The notes below the pieces were generated by a model. The model was not told the origin of the DNA. It worked only from the letters and a program-made list of their open reading frames with translations, and ran no database searches. Shown piece by piece: positions 16,093 to 24,626 of a stretch of 64,000 bases of DNA. The first letter of the stretch is position 1; each line of letters starts with the position of its first letter. The DNA is taken from positions 25,170-89,169 of the forward strand of contig NZ_FQXU01000015.1 in the NCBI RefSeq assembly GCF_900130055.1. Reading direction: 5' to 3'. Source of the DNA: Clostridium intestinale DSM 6191. GTDB taxonomy: Bacteria; Bacillota; Clostridia; Clostridiales; Clostridiaceae. Position numbers and translations under genes: made by a program.

Positions 16093-16356
16093 ATGCTTAA
16101 AAATTGTATGGAAGATATGGTTAATGATATGTTACCAGATTTATTAGAGAAGTATGAAGGAATATGCACTTGTGAAAAGTGTATTCAAGATATAAAAGCA
16201 ATAGCTTTAAATAATCTTCAACCTTTGTATGGAGTAACTGAAAAAGGAATATTATATATAAAAGCGAATCAATTAGGAACTCAATTTAAAATAGATATTG
16301 CAAATCAATTAATAAAAGCCATAGATAAAGTATCTTTAAACATAAAGCACGTATAG
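16093..16356 (+). CDS. comFB: ComFB-like small protein
   Basis: 87-aa protein of the late-competence ComFB family. Shared features are NCMEDMVNDMLPDLLEKY, the cysteine cluster CTCEKCIQDIKAIALNNLQP and VTEKGILY. The cysteines suggest a metal site. Relatives in other bacteria have been reported to bind cyclic dinucleotides, and B. subtilis ComFB is encoded in the comF operon although it is not needed for DNA uptake. Start chosen at the ATG at 16093, with GTGGAGG at 16080-16086; the frame is open further upstream but that part would overlap the promoter. A thioesterase gene follows 33 bases later, probably in the same transcript. Confidence 0.8.
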   Translation: MLKNCMEDMVNDMLPDLLEKYEGICTCEKCIQDIKAIALNNLQPLYGVTEKGILYIKANQLGTQFKIDIANQLIKAIDKVSLNIKHV

Positions 16357-16389
16357 AAAAACTGAAGATAGTTTTGGAGGAAGCATATT

Positions 16390-16803
16390 ATGTACATAAA
16401 TAAAACATCTTTTAAAGTAAGATATGTGGAAACAGATAAAATGGGGATTGTTCACCACTCTAACTATTATCCTTGGTTTGAGATAGGTAGAGGAGAGTTT
16501 ATAAAAGAAACAGATATATCCTATAAGGATATGGAAACGCAAGGAATTCTTATGCCTTTAGCTGAAAGTTATTGTAAATACATAATTCCCGCAAAATATG
16601 AGGATCTTGTTACAATAGAAACGTGGATAGAAACACTAAGCCCAGTAAAAGTTATTTTTAACTATAAGGTCATAAGAGAAGAGGATGGAGTACTTTTAGC
16701 AAAAGGGAGTACTACTCATGCCTTTGTTAATAGTGATTTTAAGATAATAAATATTAAAAAGTTAAATAATATAATTTGGGATAAGATAAATGAATTAAAA
16801 TAA
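16390..16803 (+). CDS. YbgC/4HBT-family acyl-CoA thioesterase
   Basis: Hotdog-fold thioesterase of 137 aa that hydrolyses acyl-CoA or a similar thioester. It has the 4-hydroxybenzoyl-CoA thioesterase signature VRYVETDKMGIVHHSNYYPW, with the catalytic aspartate and the following histidines, and EIGRGEF. Ribosome site TTGGAGGAAG upstream of the ATG at 16390. It follows the ComFB-like gene closely and is terminated by a hairpin; the acyl substrate is unknown. Confidence 0.85.
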   Translation: MYINKTSFKVRYVETDKMGIVHHSNYYPWFEIGRGEFIKETDISYKDMETQGILMPLAESYCKYIIPAKYEDLVTIETWIETLSPVKVIFNYKVIREEDGVLLAKGSTTHAFVNSDFKIINIKKLNNIIWDKINELK

Positions 16804-16809
16804 ATATAG

Positions 16810-16856
16810 TGGCTGTAACTATTATTAAATTAGTAGTTATGGTCATATTTATTTTA
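16810..16856 (+). terminator. Terminator after the thioesterase gene
   Basis: 15-bp stem including several G-U pairs (16810-16824 with 16831-16845) followed by TATTTATTTT. Confidence 0.6.
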
Positions 16857-16953
16857 ATGTTAAAATTTTATAACATTTATTCAGTTGTGTCATAAAATGA
16901 CGAAATTTGAAATAGAGGTATATGTAAAAATAAAAGAATTAGGGGGAAGTAAA

Positions 16954-19059
16954 ATGAAAAATTTAAACTTAGGAAGTAAAATATCAATATTTCTAGGGGG
17001 TATAATTACAATAGTTTTTGTTGCAATATTCTCATTAGTTCTTAAAAATGTATATACAACCAGTATTACGAATGCAGAAATTCTCGCTAAAGAAACTTCA
17101 AAATCATATGCTAAAGAGTTTGAAAATAGGCTTTATAATTTAAAAAATATTGCAGAAGTAGTAGATAATGCAGTGGAAAATCAGATGAAGGCAGATATTA
17201 AGGATAGAAATTTAGTAATTAACATGCAGAAAGATATATTAGCTAAATATCCAGAAATATATGGTATTACAGTTGCATTTGAGCCTAATGCTTATGATGG
17301 AAGAGATTTTTCTTATAAAAATACTGATGAATACGGGGAAGATGGTTTATTTATACCTTATGTAACAAGAGATGGAGATAAATATCATGTTGAGGCTGCA
17401 TATAGTTCTGAAACTGACATGACTTGGTATAATGAGCCTAAAAAAAGTAAAAATATATTTGTTACTGAACCTACAGTATACCAGGTAAATGGTTCTCCAA
17501 TATCAATGGCATCATTAGTGTTACCTATTTTAAATAGTGAAAATAATTTTATCGGTGTTATTTCAATAGATTATAAATTAGACACTTTTCAATCAATAGT
17601 TGAGAATGTTGAACTTATTGGGGGATCAGCTTCATTAATATCTAAAAATGGAATATTTATAGCAGATGGATATAATAAAGAAAATTTAATGAGAAATGCA
17701 GCTGATATTGATACATCATGGAAGGATACAATAGATAAAACCTCAAAAGGAGAAGAATTTAATAATTACGTAATGTCATCGGAAATGGGTGAAAATATAT
17801 TAAGAGTAACTCATAAAATTAATCTTGAGGGAACTGATACTAACTGGGCATTTGTGAGTAATATTCCTAAAATAAATATCCTTCAAGGCTTTTATTCTCA
17901 GTTAAAATCTGTAGTTATTATAGCAATTAGTTCGTTAATAATCATAATACTTTTAATATTATTAATTGTAAGAGGCTCTATAAAAGAGTTAAAGAAAGTT
18001 GAAAAACAATTAGAAAATATAGCAAATGGAGACTTAAGTAAAGTATTAGATTTGGATAAGGCCTCTTCAAATAATGAGATTGGCAGAATGCTTAAATCTA
18101 CAGCTAAAATGCAGGAATCATTAAAAAATATAATAAAGGGAGTAAAAGATGAATCTAATACAGTATCTAGGTCTATAAATAATGTTGAAGATAATATTAA
18201 GGAGCTTAATATACAGGTGGTGGATGTATCAGCTACAACTGAAGAGTTATCAGCTAGTATGGAGGAGACTTCAGCAAGTTCAGAAGAAATGACTGCGTCA
18301 ACTTCAGACATAGAACGAGAAGTTGAAAATATGTCTGAAAAAATACAAGAAGGTCTAAAATCTTCTAAAGAAATATATTCACGTGCTGAAAATTTAAAGG
18401 TTTCGGCTATTGAAGCACAAAAAAATGCAAATGATATTAAAGTTGATATAGATAAGAAATTAAAAGTTGCACTTGAAAAATCAAAGTCAGCAGAACAAAT
18501 AAAAAACTTAACAGAGGGGATATTGCAGATTACTTCTCAAACAAATCTTTTAGCACTAAATGCGGCTATAGAAGCAGCTAGAGCAGGAGAGGTAGGTAGG
18601 GGTTTTGCTGTAGTAGCAGAAGAAATTAGAAAGCTAGCAGAATCATCTAAAGAAACAGTAATAGAAATACAAGAAATTACAAGAGTTGTATTAGAGGCTA
18701 TTATTAGTTTAAGAGAAGGCGCTAATGAAGCATTGAACTTCATAGATTTACAAGTGCTTCCAGACTACTCAAAGCAGGTTGATACTGGAGAACAATATAG
18801 TGAAGATGCAAATAGAATTGAGAATATAATTACTGATTTTAGCAATAATTCTAAGGAGCTATTAAAAGCAACTAAAAATATAGTTTCAGCTATAAATGAG
18901 GTAGCATTAGCTGCTAATGAAGGTGCTGTTGGCTCAACTAATATAGCAGATAAAACTAGTAACATTGCAAATTTGACAGAAAAGGTATTAAATGAATCAG
19001 AGGAATCAAAATTAAGTTCTCAAAAATTGCTGGATATGATTTCTATATTTAAGTTATAA
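16954..19059 (+). CDS. Methyl-accepting chemotaxis protein with extracellular Cache sensor
   Basis: Transmembrane chemoreceptor of 701 aa. First membrane segment about residues 10-33, an extracellular double-Cache-like ligand domain to about residue 315 (with [18 protein letters not shown] and [11 protein letters not shown]), second segment about 318-340, a HAMP linker, then a long coiled-coil signalling domain. The hairpin tip [20 protein letters not shown] and [18 protein letters not shown] near residues 527-565 is the CheA/CheW contact site. The start is the ATG at 16954 with AGGGGGAAG upstream; the frame is open 23 codons further but with no ribosome site. Ligand is unknown. It stands as a single gene, not within a che cluster. 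Confidence 0.92.
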   Translation: MKNLNLGSKISIFLGGIITIVFVAIFSLVLKNVYTTSITNAEILAKETSKSYAKEFENRLYNLKNIAEVVDNAVENQMKADIKDRNLVINMQKDILAKYPEIYGITVAFEPNAYDGRDFSYKNTDEYGEDGLFIPYVTRDGDKYHVEAAYSSETDMTWYNEPKKSKNIFVTEPTVYQVNGSPISMASLVLPILNSENNFIGVISIDYKLDTFQSIVENVELIGGSASLISKNGIFIADGYNKENLMRNAADIDTSWKDTIDKTSKGEEFNNYVMSSEMGENILRVTHKINLEGTDTNWAFVSNIPKINILQGFYSQLKSVVIIAISSLIIIILLILLIVRGSIKELKKVEKQLENIANGDLSKVLDLDKASSNNEIGRMLKSTAKMQESLKNIIKGVKDESNTVSRSINNVEDNIKELNIQVVDVSATTEELSASMEETSASSEEMTASTSDIEREVENMSEKIQEGLKSSKEIYSRAENLKVSAIEAQKNANDIKVDIDKKLKVALEKSKSAEQIKNLTEGILQITSQTNLLALNAAIEAARAGEVGRGFAVVAEEIRKLAESSKETVIEIQEITRVVLEAIISLREGANEALNFIDLQVLPDYSKQVDTGEQYSEDANRIENIITDFSNNSKELLKATKNIVSAINEVALAANEGAVGSTNIADKTSNIANLTEKVLNESEESKLSSQKLLDMISIFKL

Positions 19060-19096
19060 TATTTCTATATATATTAGAATTTTAGAGGTGTTTTAA

Positions 19097-19891
19097 ATGA
19101 ATATAGAAAATGCAATTTATAGAAGGAAATCAGTAAGAAAGTACAAAAATAGTAGTATTTCAGAAGAAGACTTTGATTTCATCAATAAACTAATAAAAGA
19201 TGTTCCAAGATTATATCCAAAGATAGAAATGAATATTGAGCTTATTAAAGATGGTAAAAAGATTCAAGATATAAGTAAGGGTATAGTGGGAAGTTATGGG
19301 AAAATAGAAGCTCCACATTATTTAGTAATTACCTCAGAGGAGAAAAGTGGATATCTAGAAAATATAGGATATACACTTGAAGAAATAGTTTTAGAACTAG
19401 CTGATAGAGGGATAGGAACTTGTTGGATAGGTGGATTTATAAAGAAAAATTTATTAAAAGATGTAATGACTATAAAAGAAAATCACAAGCCTGTAATAGT
19501 AATTTCTTTTGGTTATCCTGAAAATGAACAGGAATTAGATGTTAAAGAGTCAAACTCTTTTAAAAGAAAAAAACTTGAGGAAGTTATATATGAACCTTTT
19601 GAAGATAAATGGGTGAAAATATTTGATAAGGTTAGAGTAGCTCCATCGGCGGTTAATCTTCAACCTTGGGTATTTACTATGGAAGGTGATACTAAAATAG
19701 AGGCTTTTGCTAAAACTGGTAACTTAATCACTAAAAAACTCATGCATTTTAGCGACTTAGATGTGGGAATAGCAATAAAACATTTGGAGCTAGCATGTAA
19801 AGAGGAAAATATAAAAACTATTTATACAAAAACTTCACATGATTTAAAGGGGTTAAAGTATATTTTAACAATAGAATTAGAAAATATTTAA
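19097..19891 (+). CDS. Nitroreductase-family protein (TM1586-like)
   Basis: Probable flavin-dependent oxidoreductase of 264 aa. It starts with AIYRRKSVRKYKN, the usual FMN-contacting nitroreductase N-terminus, and includes GIGTCWIGGF in the middle and RVAPSAVNLQPWVF near residue 182-195. That is the internally duplicated layout of the TM1586-like group, in which two half-domains lie in one chain. Physiological substrate is unknown. Ribosome site AGAGGTG; a good terminator follows immediately. Confidence 0.8.
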   Translation: MNIENAIYRRKSVRKYKNSSISEEDFDFINKLIKDVPRLYPKIEMNIELIKDGKKIQDISKGIVGSYGKIEAPHYLVITSEEKSGYLENIGYTLEEIVLELADRGIGTCWIGGFIKKNLLKDVMTIKENHKPVIVISFGYPENEQELDVKESNSFKRKKLEEVIYEPFEDKWVKIFDKVRVAPSAVNLQPWVFTMEGDTKIEAFAKTGNLITKKLMHFSDLDVGIAIKHLELACKEENIKTIYTKTSHDLKGLKYILTIELENI

Positions 19892-19893
19892 TG

Positions 19894-19929
19894 AAAATAA
19901 GAGCAGAGAGATCTGTTCTTATTTTTTTC
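19894..19929 (+). terminator. Terminator after the nitroreductase gene
   Basis: 12-bp stem (AAATAAGAGCAG with CTGTTCTTATTT, one G-U type mismatch) and seven T at 19922-19928. Confidence 0.85.
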
Positions 19930-20092
19930 AAGGAATTTAATGAAGCATGAGAAGCGGCTTCTATGGATTCAGCAACTCTTTTGTTTAAATCTTACCAAAC
20001 TCTTAAGATTTACTAACTTTAACCTTAATAGTGATTAATTTTAAGGAAAATATGGTAATGTAATAAATAAGATGAAACAAAGGGGGCAAATT

Positions 20093-22564
20093 ATGAAGAT
20101 ATTTTTAAAATACGTACTAAAGAGCATGTTAGAAAAAAAAGCAAGATTCTTTCTTTTGCTAATAGCTATAGTACTTAGCACAGGATTATTTGTAGGAAGC
20201 ATGGGAGCAGTAGATGCAGCTATAGACAGTTTTGTAAAACCGCAGCTAGAACAACTTGAAAATAAAGATGTATATGTATCAGCTAAAGATGGATCAATGG
20301 CCTTTGACTTAGAGGGGTTAAAGTTAGATGGATTAAAAGATATAGTACCTGAAATAAGAAGTAGTTTTATATATGATACAGATGATATGCAGACAATACA
20401 AGTAATAGGGCGTGAAGAAAAGTATATAAATAAAGATGTATTTGTAGATGGAAATGAGTTAAAAGATTTTAATGGTGAGACGTGTATAATCTCAAAAAGA
20501 GTTAGTGAAGAGTTTGATCTTAAAGTTGGAGATAAACTAAATACACTGCTTAATGGCGAGAAGGTTAGCCTAGAAATCTCAAAAATTTCAGCTAATCAAG
20601 GAGTTTTTTATGGTGATACAAAAGAGAACTTTCAGATAATAGTTCCTTATAAATATTTAGCTGAAAAGTTTAATATGAAAGGTAAATATAATGTTGCATT
20701 TGCGAATAAAACAGAAGCAAACATTAAAGATTCAATAGAAAAATTTAATGATGTTAACACTAATTTTATAGCTAAAGAACTTTATAATGAAGATGCTGTA
20801 AAAAGTCAAGTTGCACAAATAAACAACATGCTTTACATGATGTTATTAGTAGTTGTATTTATGAGCAGCATAATAATATATAGTTCTTTTAAATTAACAG
20901 TAACAGAGAGAATGCCAATTATAGGAACGTTTTTAAGTCAAGGTGCAACTAGGGGGACTATAAGAAGAATATTATACTTAGAAAGTTTGTGTTATGGAGT
21001 TTTAGGAGGGGTAATAGGTAATTTATTAGGAATTGGAATATTATACCTAATAAATTACGTTATATCTCCTTTAAAAGAGTATGGAATACTACAACAACCT
21101 AACATAAATATTAGATATTTAATATATGGACTAGTATTTTCAATACTACTATCTGTTGCATCAGCTGTAGTACCGATTATAAAGACGAATAAGCTTCAAG
21201 TTAAGGAAGTTATATTAAATACCTCAGATAGCTCAGAACAAATAGGGATAGGTAAATTTATAGCAGGCATAGTGCTTCTACTAGGAGTGATTATTGTAAA
21301 CTCACTTAAAACTAAATGGTTAATAAATATAAGCCCAGTATTATTTATATTAGCAATAATTGCAGTAATACTAATTTATCCTAAGGTTGTAGAGTTTATA
21401 TCAAAAAATATATTTTCTAAGCTTAGAGATACTAATCCTATAAATGCGCTAGCCCTAAATAACATGAGTACATCTAAAGTTTTGCTTGGAAATATTAACT
21501 TAATGAATATAGCAATTATATCTATTATAATGATAAATTCTTTAAGCATTAGTATAAAAGACGTAGTAGTAGAGGCTTATGAAAAATTAAACTATGGTAT
21601 AGAAATAAATGTTCCTGAAAGTGGTGCCTTTGATCTTAAGGAAAAGGTATTAGATATACTTAAGGAAGAACCTAATGTTGTTCAAAGTTCAATACAAAGA
21701 CAGCAATATGCGAGTGGAGATATTGATGGCAATAATTATTCAGTTATGGGAATAGAGCCAGATAAATATTTAGACTTTGATAATTATCTAAACTGGGATA
21801 AAGAAGAATATAAAGAATTTGAAAATGGTAGTTTAAATGATGTTGTTATAACTGAAAAGATAGCAGAAAAAGTAAAATTGAAAAAAGGCGATAGCTTTGA
21901 TATGAAAGTTGGAACTACCAATAAAAGCTATAATGTTGTAGGGATTATTGATGGTAAATTATATAATGGTGGATCGGTTGTTTTTATAAATTATAAGGGT
22001 CTACCAAAAGAATATGTAGATAGTGCGTCTATACAGTTTTACTTAAATACTACAGGACGTTCAGCAGATGTAAAAGAAAATATCAACAAGAAAATCAGAG
22101 CTCTTGGAGGCAGTGTTTTAACATTTGAAGAAACAAAAGCAAGAAATGTTGAAAATAACAAACAACTTACAGATATATTGAGTATATTCTCATTTATGTC
22201 GGTTGTTATAGGAGCTTTTGGAGTTCTAAATAATATAGGAATAAGTTTTATTCAGAGGAAAAAAGATTTAGCAGTTTTAAGTTCAGTAGGTATGAGTAAA
22301 TTCCAAAGAAATAGAATGCTTATAGTAGAGTCTGTTCTTACAGTATTATGGTCAATAATTATTGTAACGCCATTCTCTTATCTTGGGATGTCAATAATGA
22401 GTAAGATAAGTAAGTTATTAGGATTTGATATGGAAGTTGTATTTAATATTAAGTTTGTACCAGTAATATTTTTAGTATCTCTGGCAATAGTTTTAATAGC
22501 AACAATACCAGTATTATTTAAAAGTAAAAAACTATCTATTATAGAAGAATTAAAATATGAGTAG
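20093..22564 (+). CDS. FtsX/MacB-family ABC exporter permease (large, two FtsX domains)
   Basis: Membrane protein of 823 aa. An N-terminal membrane segment (about residues 11-34) is followed by a large extracytoplasmic domain to about 225, three or four helices, a second extracytoplasmic domain and three C-terminal helices. FSFMSVVIGAFGVLNNIGIS and RKKDLAVLSSVGMSKFQR near the end match the conserved FtsX region. Such permeases export peptides, lipids or lipoproteins by mechanotransmission. The start is the ATG at 20093, with AAAGGGGGC just upstream; an ATG at 20072 is less well placed. The paired ATPase begins 12 bases after its stop. Confidence 0.9.
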   Translation: MKIFLKYVLKSMLEKKARFFLLLIAIVLSTGLFVGSMGAVDAAIDSFVKPQLEQLENKDVYVSAKDGSMAFDLEGLKLDGLKDIVPEIRSSFIYDTDDMQTIQVIGREEKYINKDVFVDGNELKDFNGETCIISKRVSEEFDLKVGDKLNTLLNGEKVSLEISKISANQGVFYGDTKENFQIIVPYKYLAEKFNMKGKYNVAFANKTEANIKDSIEKFNDVNTNFIAKELYNEDAVKSQVAQINNMLYMMLLVVVFMSSIIIYSSFKLTVTERMPIIGTFLSQGATRGTIRRILYLESLCYGVLGGVIGNLLGIGILYLINYVISPLKEYGILQQPNINIRYLIYGLVFSILLSVASAVVPIIKTNKLQVKEVILNTSDSSEQIGIGKFIAGIVLLLGVIIVNSLKTKWLINISPVLFILAIIAVILIYPKVVEFISKNIFSKLRDTNPINALALNNMSTSKVLLGNINLMNIAIISIIMINSLSISIKDVVVEAYEKLNYGIEINVPESGAFDLKEKVLDILKEEPNVVQSSIQRQQYASGDIDGNNYSVMGIEPDKYLDFDNYLNWDKEEYKEFENGSLNDVVITEKIAEKVKLKKGDSFDMKVGTTNKSYNVVGIIDGKLYNGGSVVFINYKGLPKEYVDSASIQFYLNTTGRSADVKENINKKIRALGGSVLTFEETKARNVENNKQLTDILSIFSFMSVVIGAFGVLNNIGISFIQRKKDLAVLSSVGMSKFQRNRMLIVESVLTVLWSIIIVTPFSYLGMSIMSKISKLLGFDMEVVFNIKFVPVIFLVSLAIVLIATIPVLFKSKKLSIIEELKYE

Positions 22565-22575
22565 GAGGAAAAGAA

Positions 22576-23265
22576 ATGAGAGCAATAGAAGTATTTGATT
22601 TAAATAAAAATTTCAAGGTAGGTAAAGAAGAAATAAATGTTCTAAAGAATTTAAACTTTTCTGTGGATAAGGGGGAGTTTCTTTCTATAATGGGACCATC
22701 AGGTTGTGGAAAGTCCACACTTTTATATCTATTAGGAGGATTAGATAAACCTTCAAGTGGTATAGTAAATGTTAATGGAAAAGACTTAAGTAAATTAAGT
22801 GAAAAGCAAAAAAGTATAATGAAAAGAAGAGAACTTGGATTTGTATTTCAGTTTTATAATTTAGTTCCTAACCTTTCTGTAGAAGATAATATTTTACTTC
22901 CAATAATTTTAGATGGAGGAAAGATAAAAGATTATTCACGTAAGCTTACTGAAATATTGGATAGAATAGAAATGAGTCATAAGAGAAAAGTGACACCTAG
23001 AGAATTGTCTGGTGGACAACAGCAAAGAGTTGCAATAGCTAGAGCATTAGTATTTGAACCAGATATAATATTAGCAGATGAACCTATAGGAAACTTAGAT
23101 TCAAAGACAGGTACGGAAATAATGAGACTTTTCAAAAATATAAATAAAGACTTAGGGAAAACAATAATACAAGTTACTCACTCACAAGAATCGGCTGCTT
23201 ATGGGACTTCAATATTAAAATTAAGAGACGGAGAAATTGTAGTTAGAGAAGAAGTTGCATCGTAG
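22576..23265 (+). CDS. ABC transporter ATP-binding protein (MacB/LolD type)
   Basis: ATPase partner of the FtsX-type permease just upstream, 229 aa. Walker A GPSGCGKSTLLYLLGG, Q-loop FVFQFYNLVPNLSVEDN, ABC signature RELSGGQQQRVAIARAL, Walker B DIILADEPIGNLDSKTG and the switch histidine in VTHSQESA are all intact. AGGAGG at 22563-22568 precedes the ATG. There is no sensor kinase beside this pair, unlike the second exporter at 30098-33003. Confidence 0.93.
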   Translation: MRAIEVFDLNKNFKVGKEEINVLKNLNFSVDKGEFLSIMGPSGCGKSTLLYLLGGLDKPSSGIVNVNGKDLSKLSEKQKSIMKRRELGFVFQFYNLVPNLSVEDNILLPIILDGGKIKDYSRKLTEILDRIEMSHKRKVTPRELSGGQQQRVAIARALVFEPDIILADEPIGNLDSKTGTEIMRLFKNINKDLGKTIIQVTHSQESAAYGTSILKLRDGEIVVREEVAS

Positions 23266-23338
23266 CAATTTAATTGAGTTTAACTATTTTGCTGATAGTA
23301 ATAGATGTAAATTTAAATAAAACTTTATAAAGTTTAAT

Positions 23339-23367
23339 AAAAAAGCAGCATTAAGCTGCTTTTTTAT
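23339..23367 (+). terminator. Terminator after the ABC ATPase gene
   Basis: 10-bp stem AAAAAGCAGC with GCTGCTTTTT, 5-base loop, T-run. Confidence 0.85.
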
Positions 23368-23388
23368 TCTATATGATATATTCTTATT

Positions 23389-23450
23389 GTTGAATACCTG
23401 AGTACATAGATACTTGAGTACCTGAGTACTCAGGTACTCAAGTATTCAAC
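23389..23450. repeat. Nested palindrome between converging genes
   Basis: A perfect 30-bp palindrome (23413-23442, extendable to 23410-23445) is built from alternating GAGTAC/CTGAGTAC and complement units. It is enclosed by 17-base arms at 23389-23405 and 23434-23450 that pair with one mismatch, so two competing hairpins are possible. There is no T-run on either strand, hence it does not look like an ordinary terminator. Confidence 0.85.
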
Positions 23451-23467
23451 TATTTAAATTAGATAAA

Positions 23468-24484
23468 CTATTTTAAATCTTTTACTCCTGTTTCTAAAAT
23501 TTCCATTTGCAATAAAGTTTGTTCATCAGTAATAGTTTTTTCTTTTCCATTTATAATAGCTTCGTATAAATCATCATAAACTCTTCCATAATCACCATCA
23601 ACTGATTTAACTTTTTCTTCATGAGTTACGCCTTCATCATCTATATAAGTTATAGTCCCATAGTGCTCAAGAGTATCAATACCAAAATCTTTATTATGAG
23701 GCATGTGGAATAGTTTTAAGTGTTCTTCTTGGCGGTCTTTAGTTTGTTTAACGAAGCATCCCTTTTTACCATATACAACAAAACTTGGTCTTTCTTTTAA
23801 TCTAAAGTAACTAGATTTAACGGACACCTTTAAAATTCCATAATATAAATCTAAATCAAAATAATCATTCATTCTTCCAGAACCTAATAATTGTCTAACA
23901 TCATAATGAATGTCGTCAGGTTTTCCAAAATAACTTATTACTTGATCTAAAGTATGGCAGCCATGTCCATATAAATAAGAAAAGTGAGGAATAAAATTAG
24001 TTACTGATTCAGGAACTTCAGGACGATAATAATCATAATGCATTTCAACTTCAAGTAATTCTCCAAGATTGCCTTCTTCAATAACTTTTTGAACTGTTAA
24101 GAAATCACTGTCAAAACGTCTATTTTGATACGCTTGAACAATTAGACCTTTTTCCTTTGCAAGTTCAAATATTTCTTTAGCTTGAGCTGATGTTTCCATA
24201 AAAGGTTTTTCAACTAAGCAGTGTTTATTATGTTCTAATACCATTTTTGCATATTCATAATGACTATCATGTCTTGTACAGACTACTATAAGCTGTATAT
24301 CTTCATCATTTAGTAATTCATTTAAATCAGAAGTGTAGTTTACACCTTCTATCCTAGCCCAACTTTCGTGTTTAGGGTTTCTTTGATATATTGTTTTAAC
24401 TTTTATATTTTCTCTTCTCAAAACGAATGGTAGATGATATCTATTTGTACTTTTACCATTGCCAATATAACCAATTGTAAGCAT
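23468..24484 (-). CDS. Gfo/Idh/MocA-family NAD(P)-dependent oxidoreductase
   Basis: Sugar or inositol-type dehydrogenase of 338 aa. N-terminal Rossmann motif TIGYIGNGKSTNRYHLPF, the dinucleotide-binding VVCTRHDSHYEYAK, the catalytic lysine in LVEKPFMETSAQAKEI, and the C-terminal substrate domain with HGCHTLDQVISYFG containing the conserved histidine. The start is the ATG at 24484 with AAGGAGGGT on the minus strand; the frame is open further upstream but runs through the divergent promoter region. Substrate unknown. It is divergent from recQ and converges on the ABC pair at a palindrome. Confidence 0.87.
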   Translation of the reverse strand: MLTIGYIGNGKSTNRYHLPFVLRRENIKVKTIYQRNPKHESWARIEGVNYTSDLNELLNDEDIQLIVVCTRHDSHYEYAKMVLEHNKHCLVEKPFMETSAQAKEIFELAKEKGLIVQAYQNRRFDSDFLTVQKVIEEGNLGELLEVEMHYDYYRPEVPESVTNFIPHFSYLYGHGCHTLDQVISYFGKPDDIHYDVRQLLGSGRMNDYFDLDLYYGILKVSVKSSYFRLKERPSFVVYGKKGCFVKQTKDRQEEHLKLFHMPHNKDFGIDTLEHYGTITYIDDEGVTHEEKVKSVDGDYGRVYDDLYEAIINGKEKTITDEQTLLQMEILETGVKDLK

Positions 24485-24626
24485 AATACCCTCCTTAAAA
24501 TATGATATACTTAATTTTAACATAAATTTAAAAGCAAAAAGAGCTGAAGTGTTATAATTAGATGAAAAATAATGCTGAGTTATGTTAATAATTATGATAA
24601 TAAAGATTTTGTAGAGGTGTTTTAAG

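Noticed and set aside
19930..20071. Possible remnant of a coding sequence on the minus strand (NKRVAESIEAASHASLNSLK)
   Set aside because: Open over only about 35 codons, with no start, no ribosome site and no recognisable family. Not enough to call a pseudogene.
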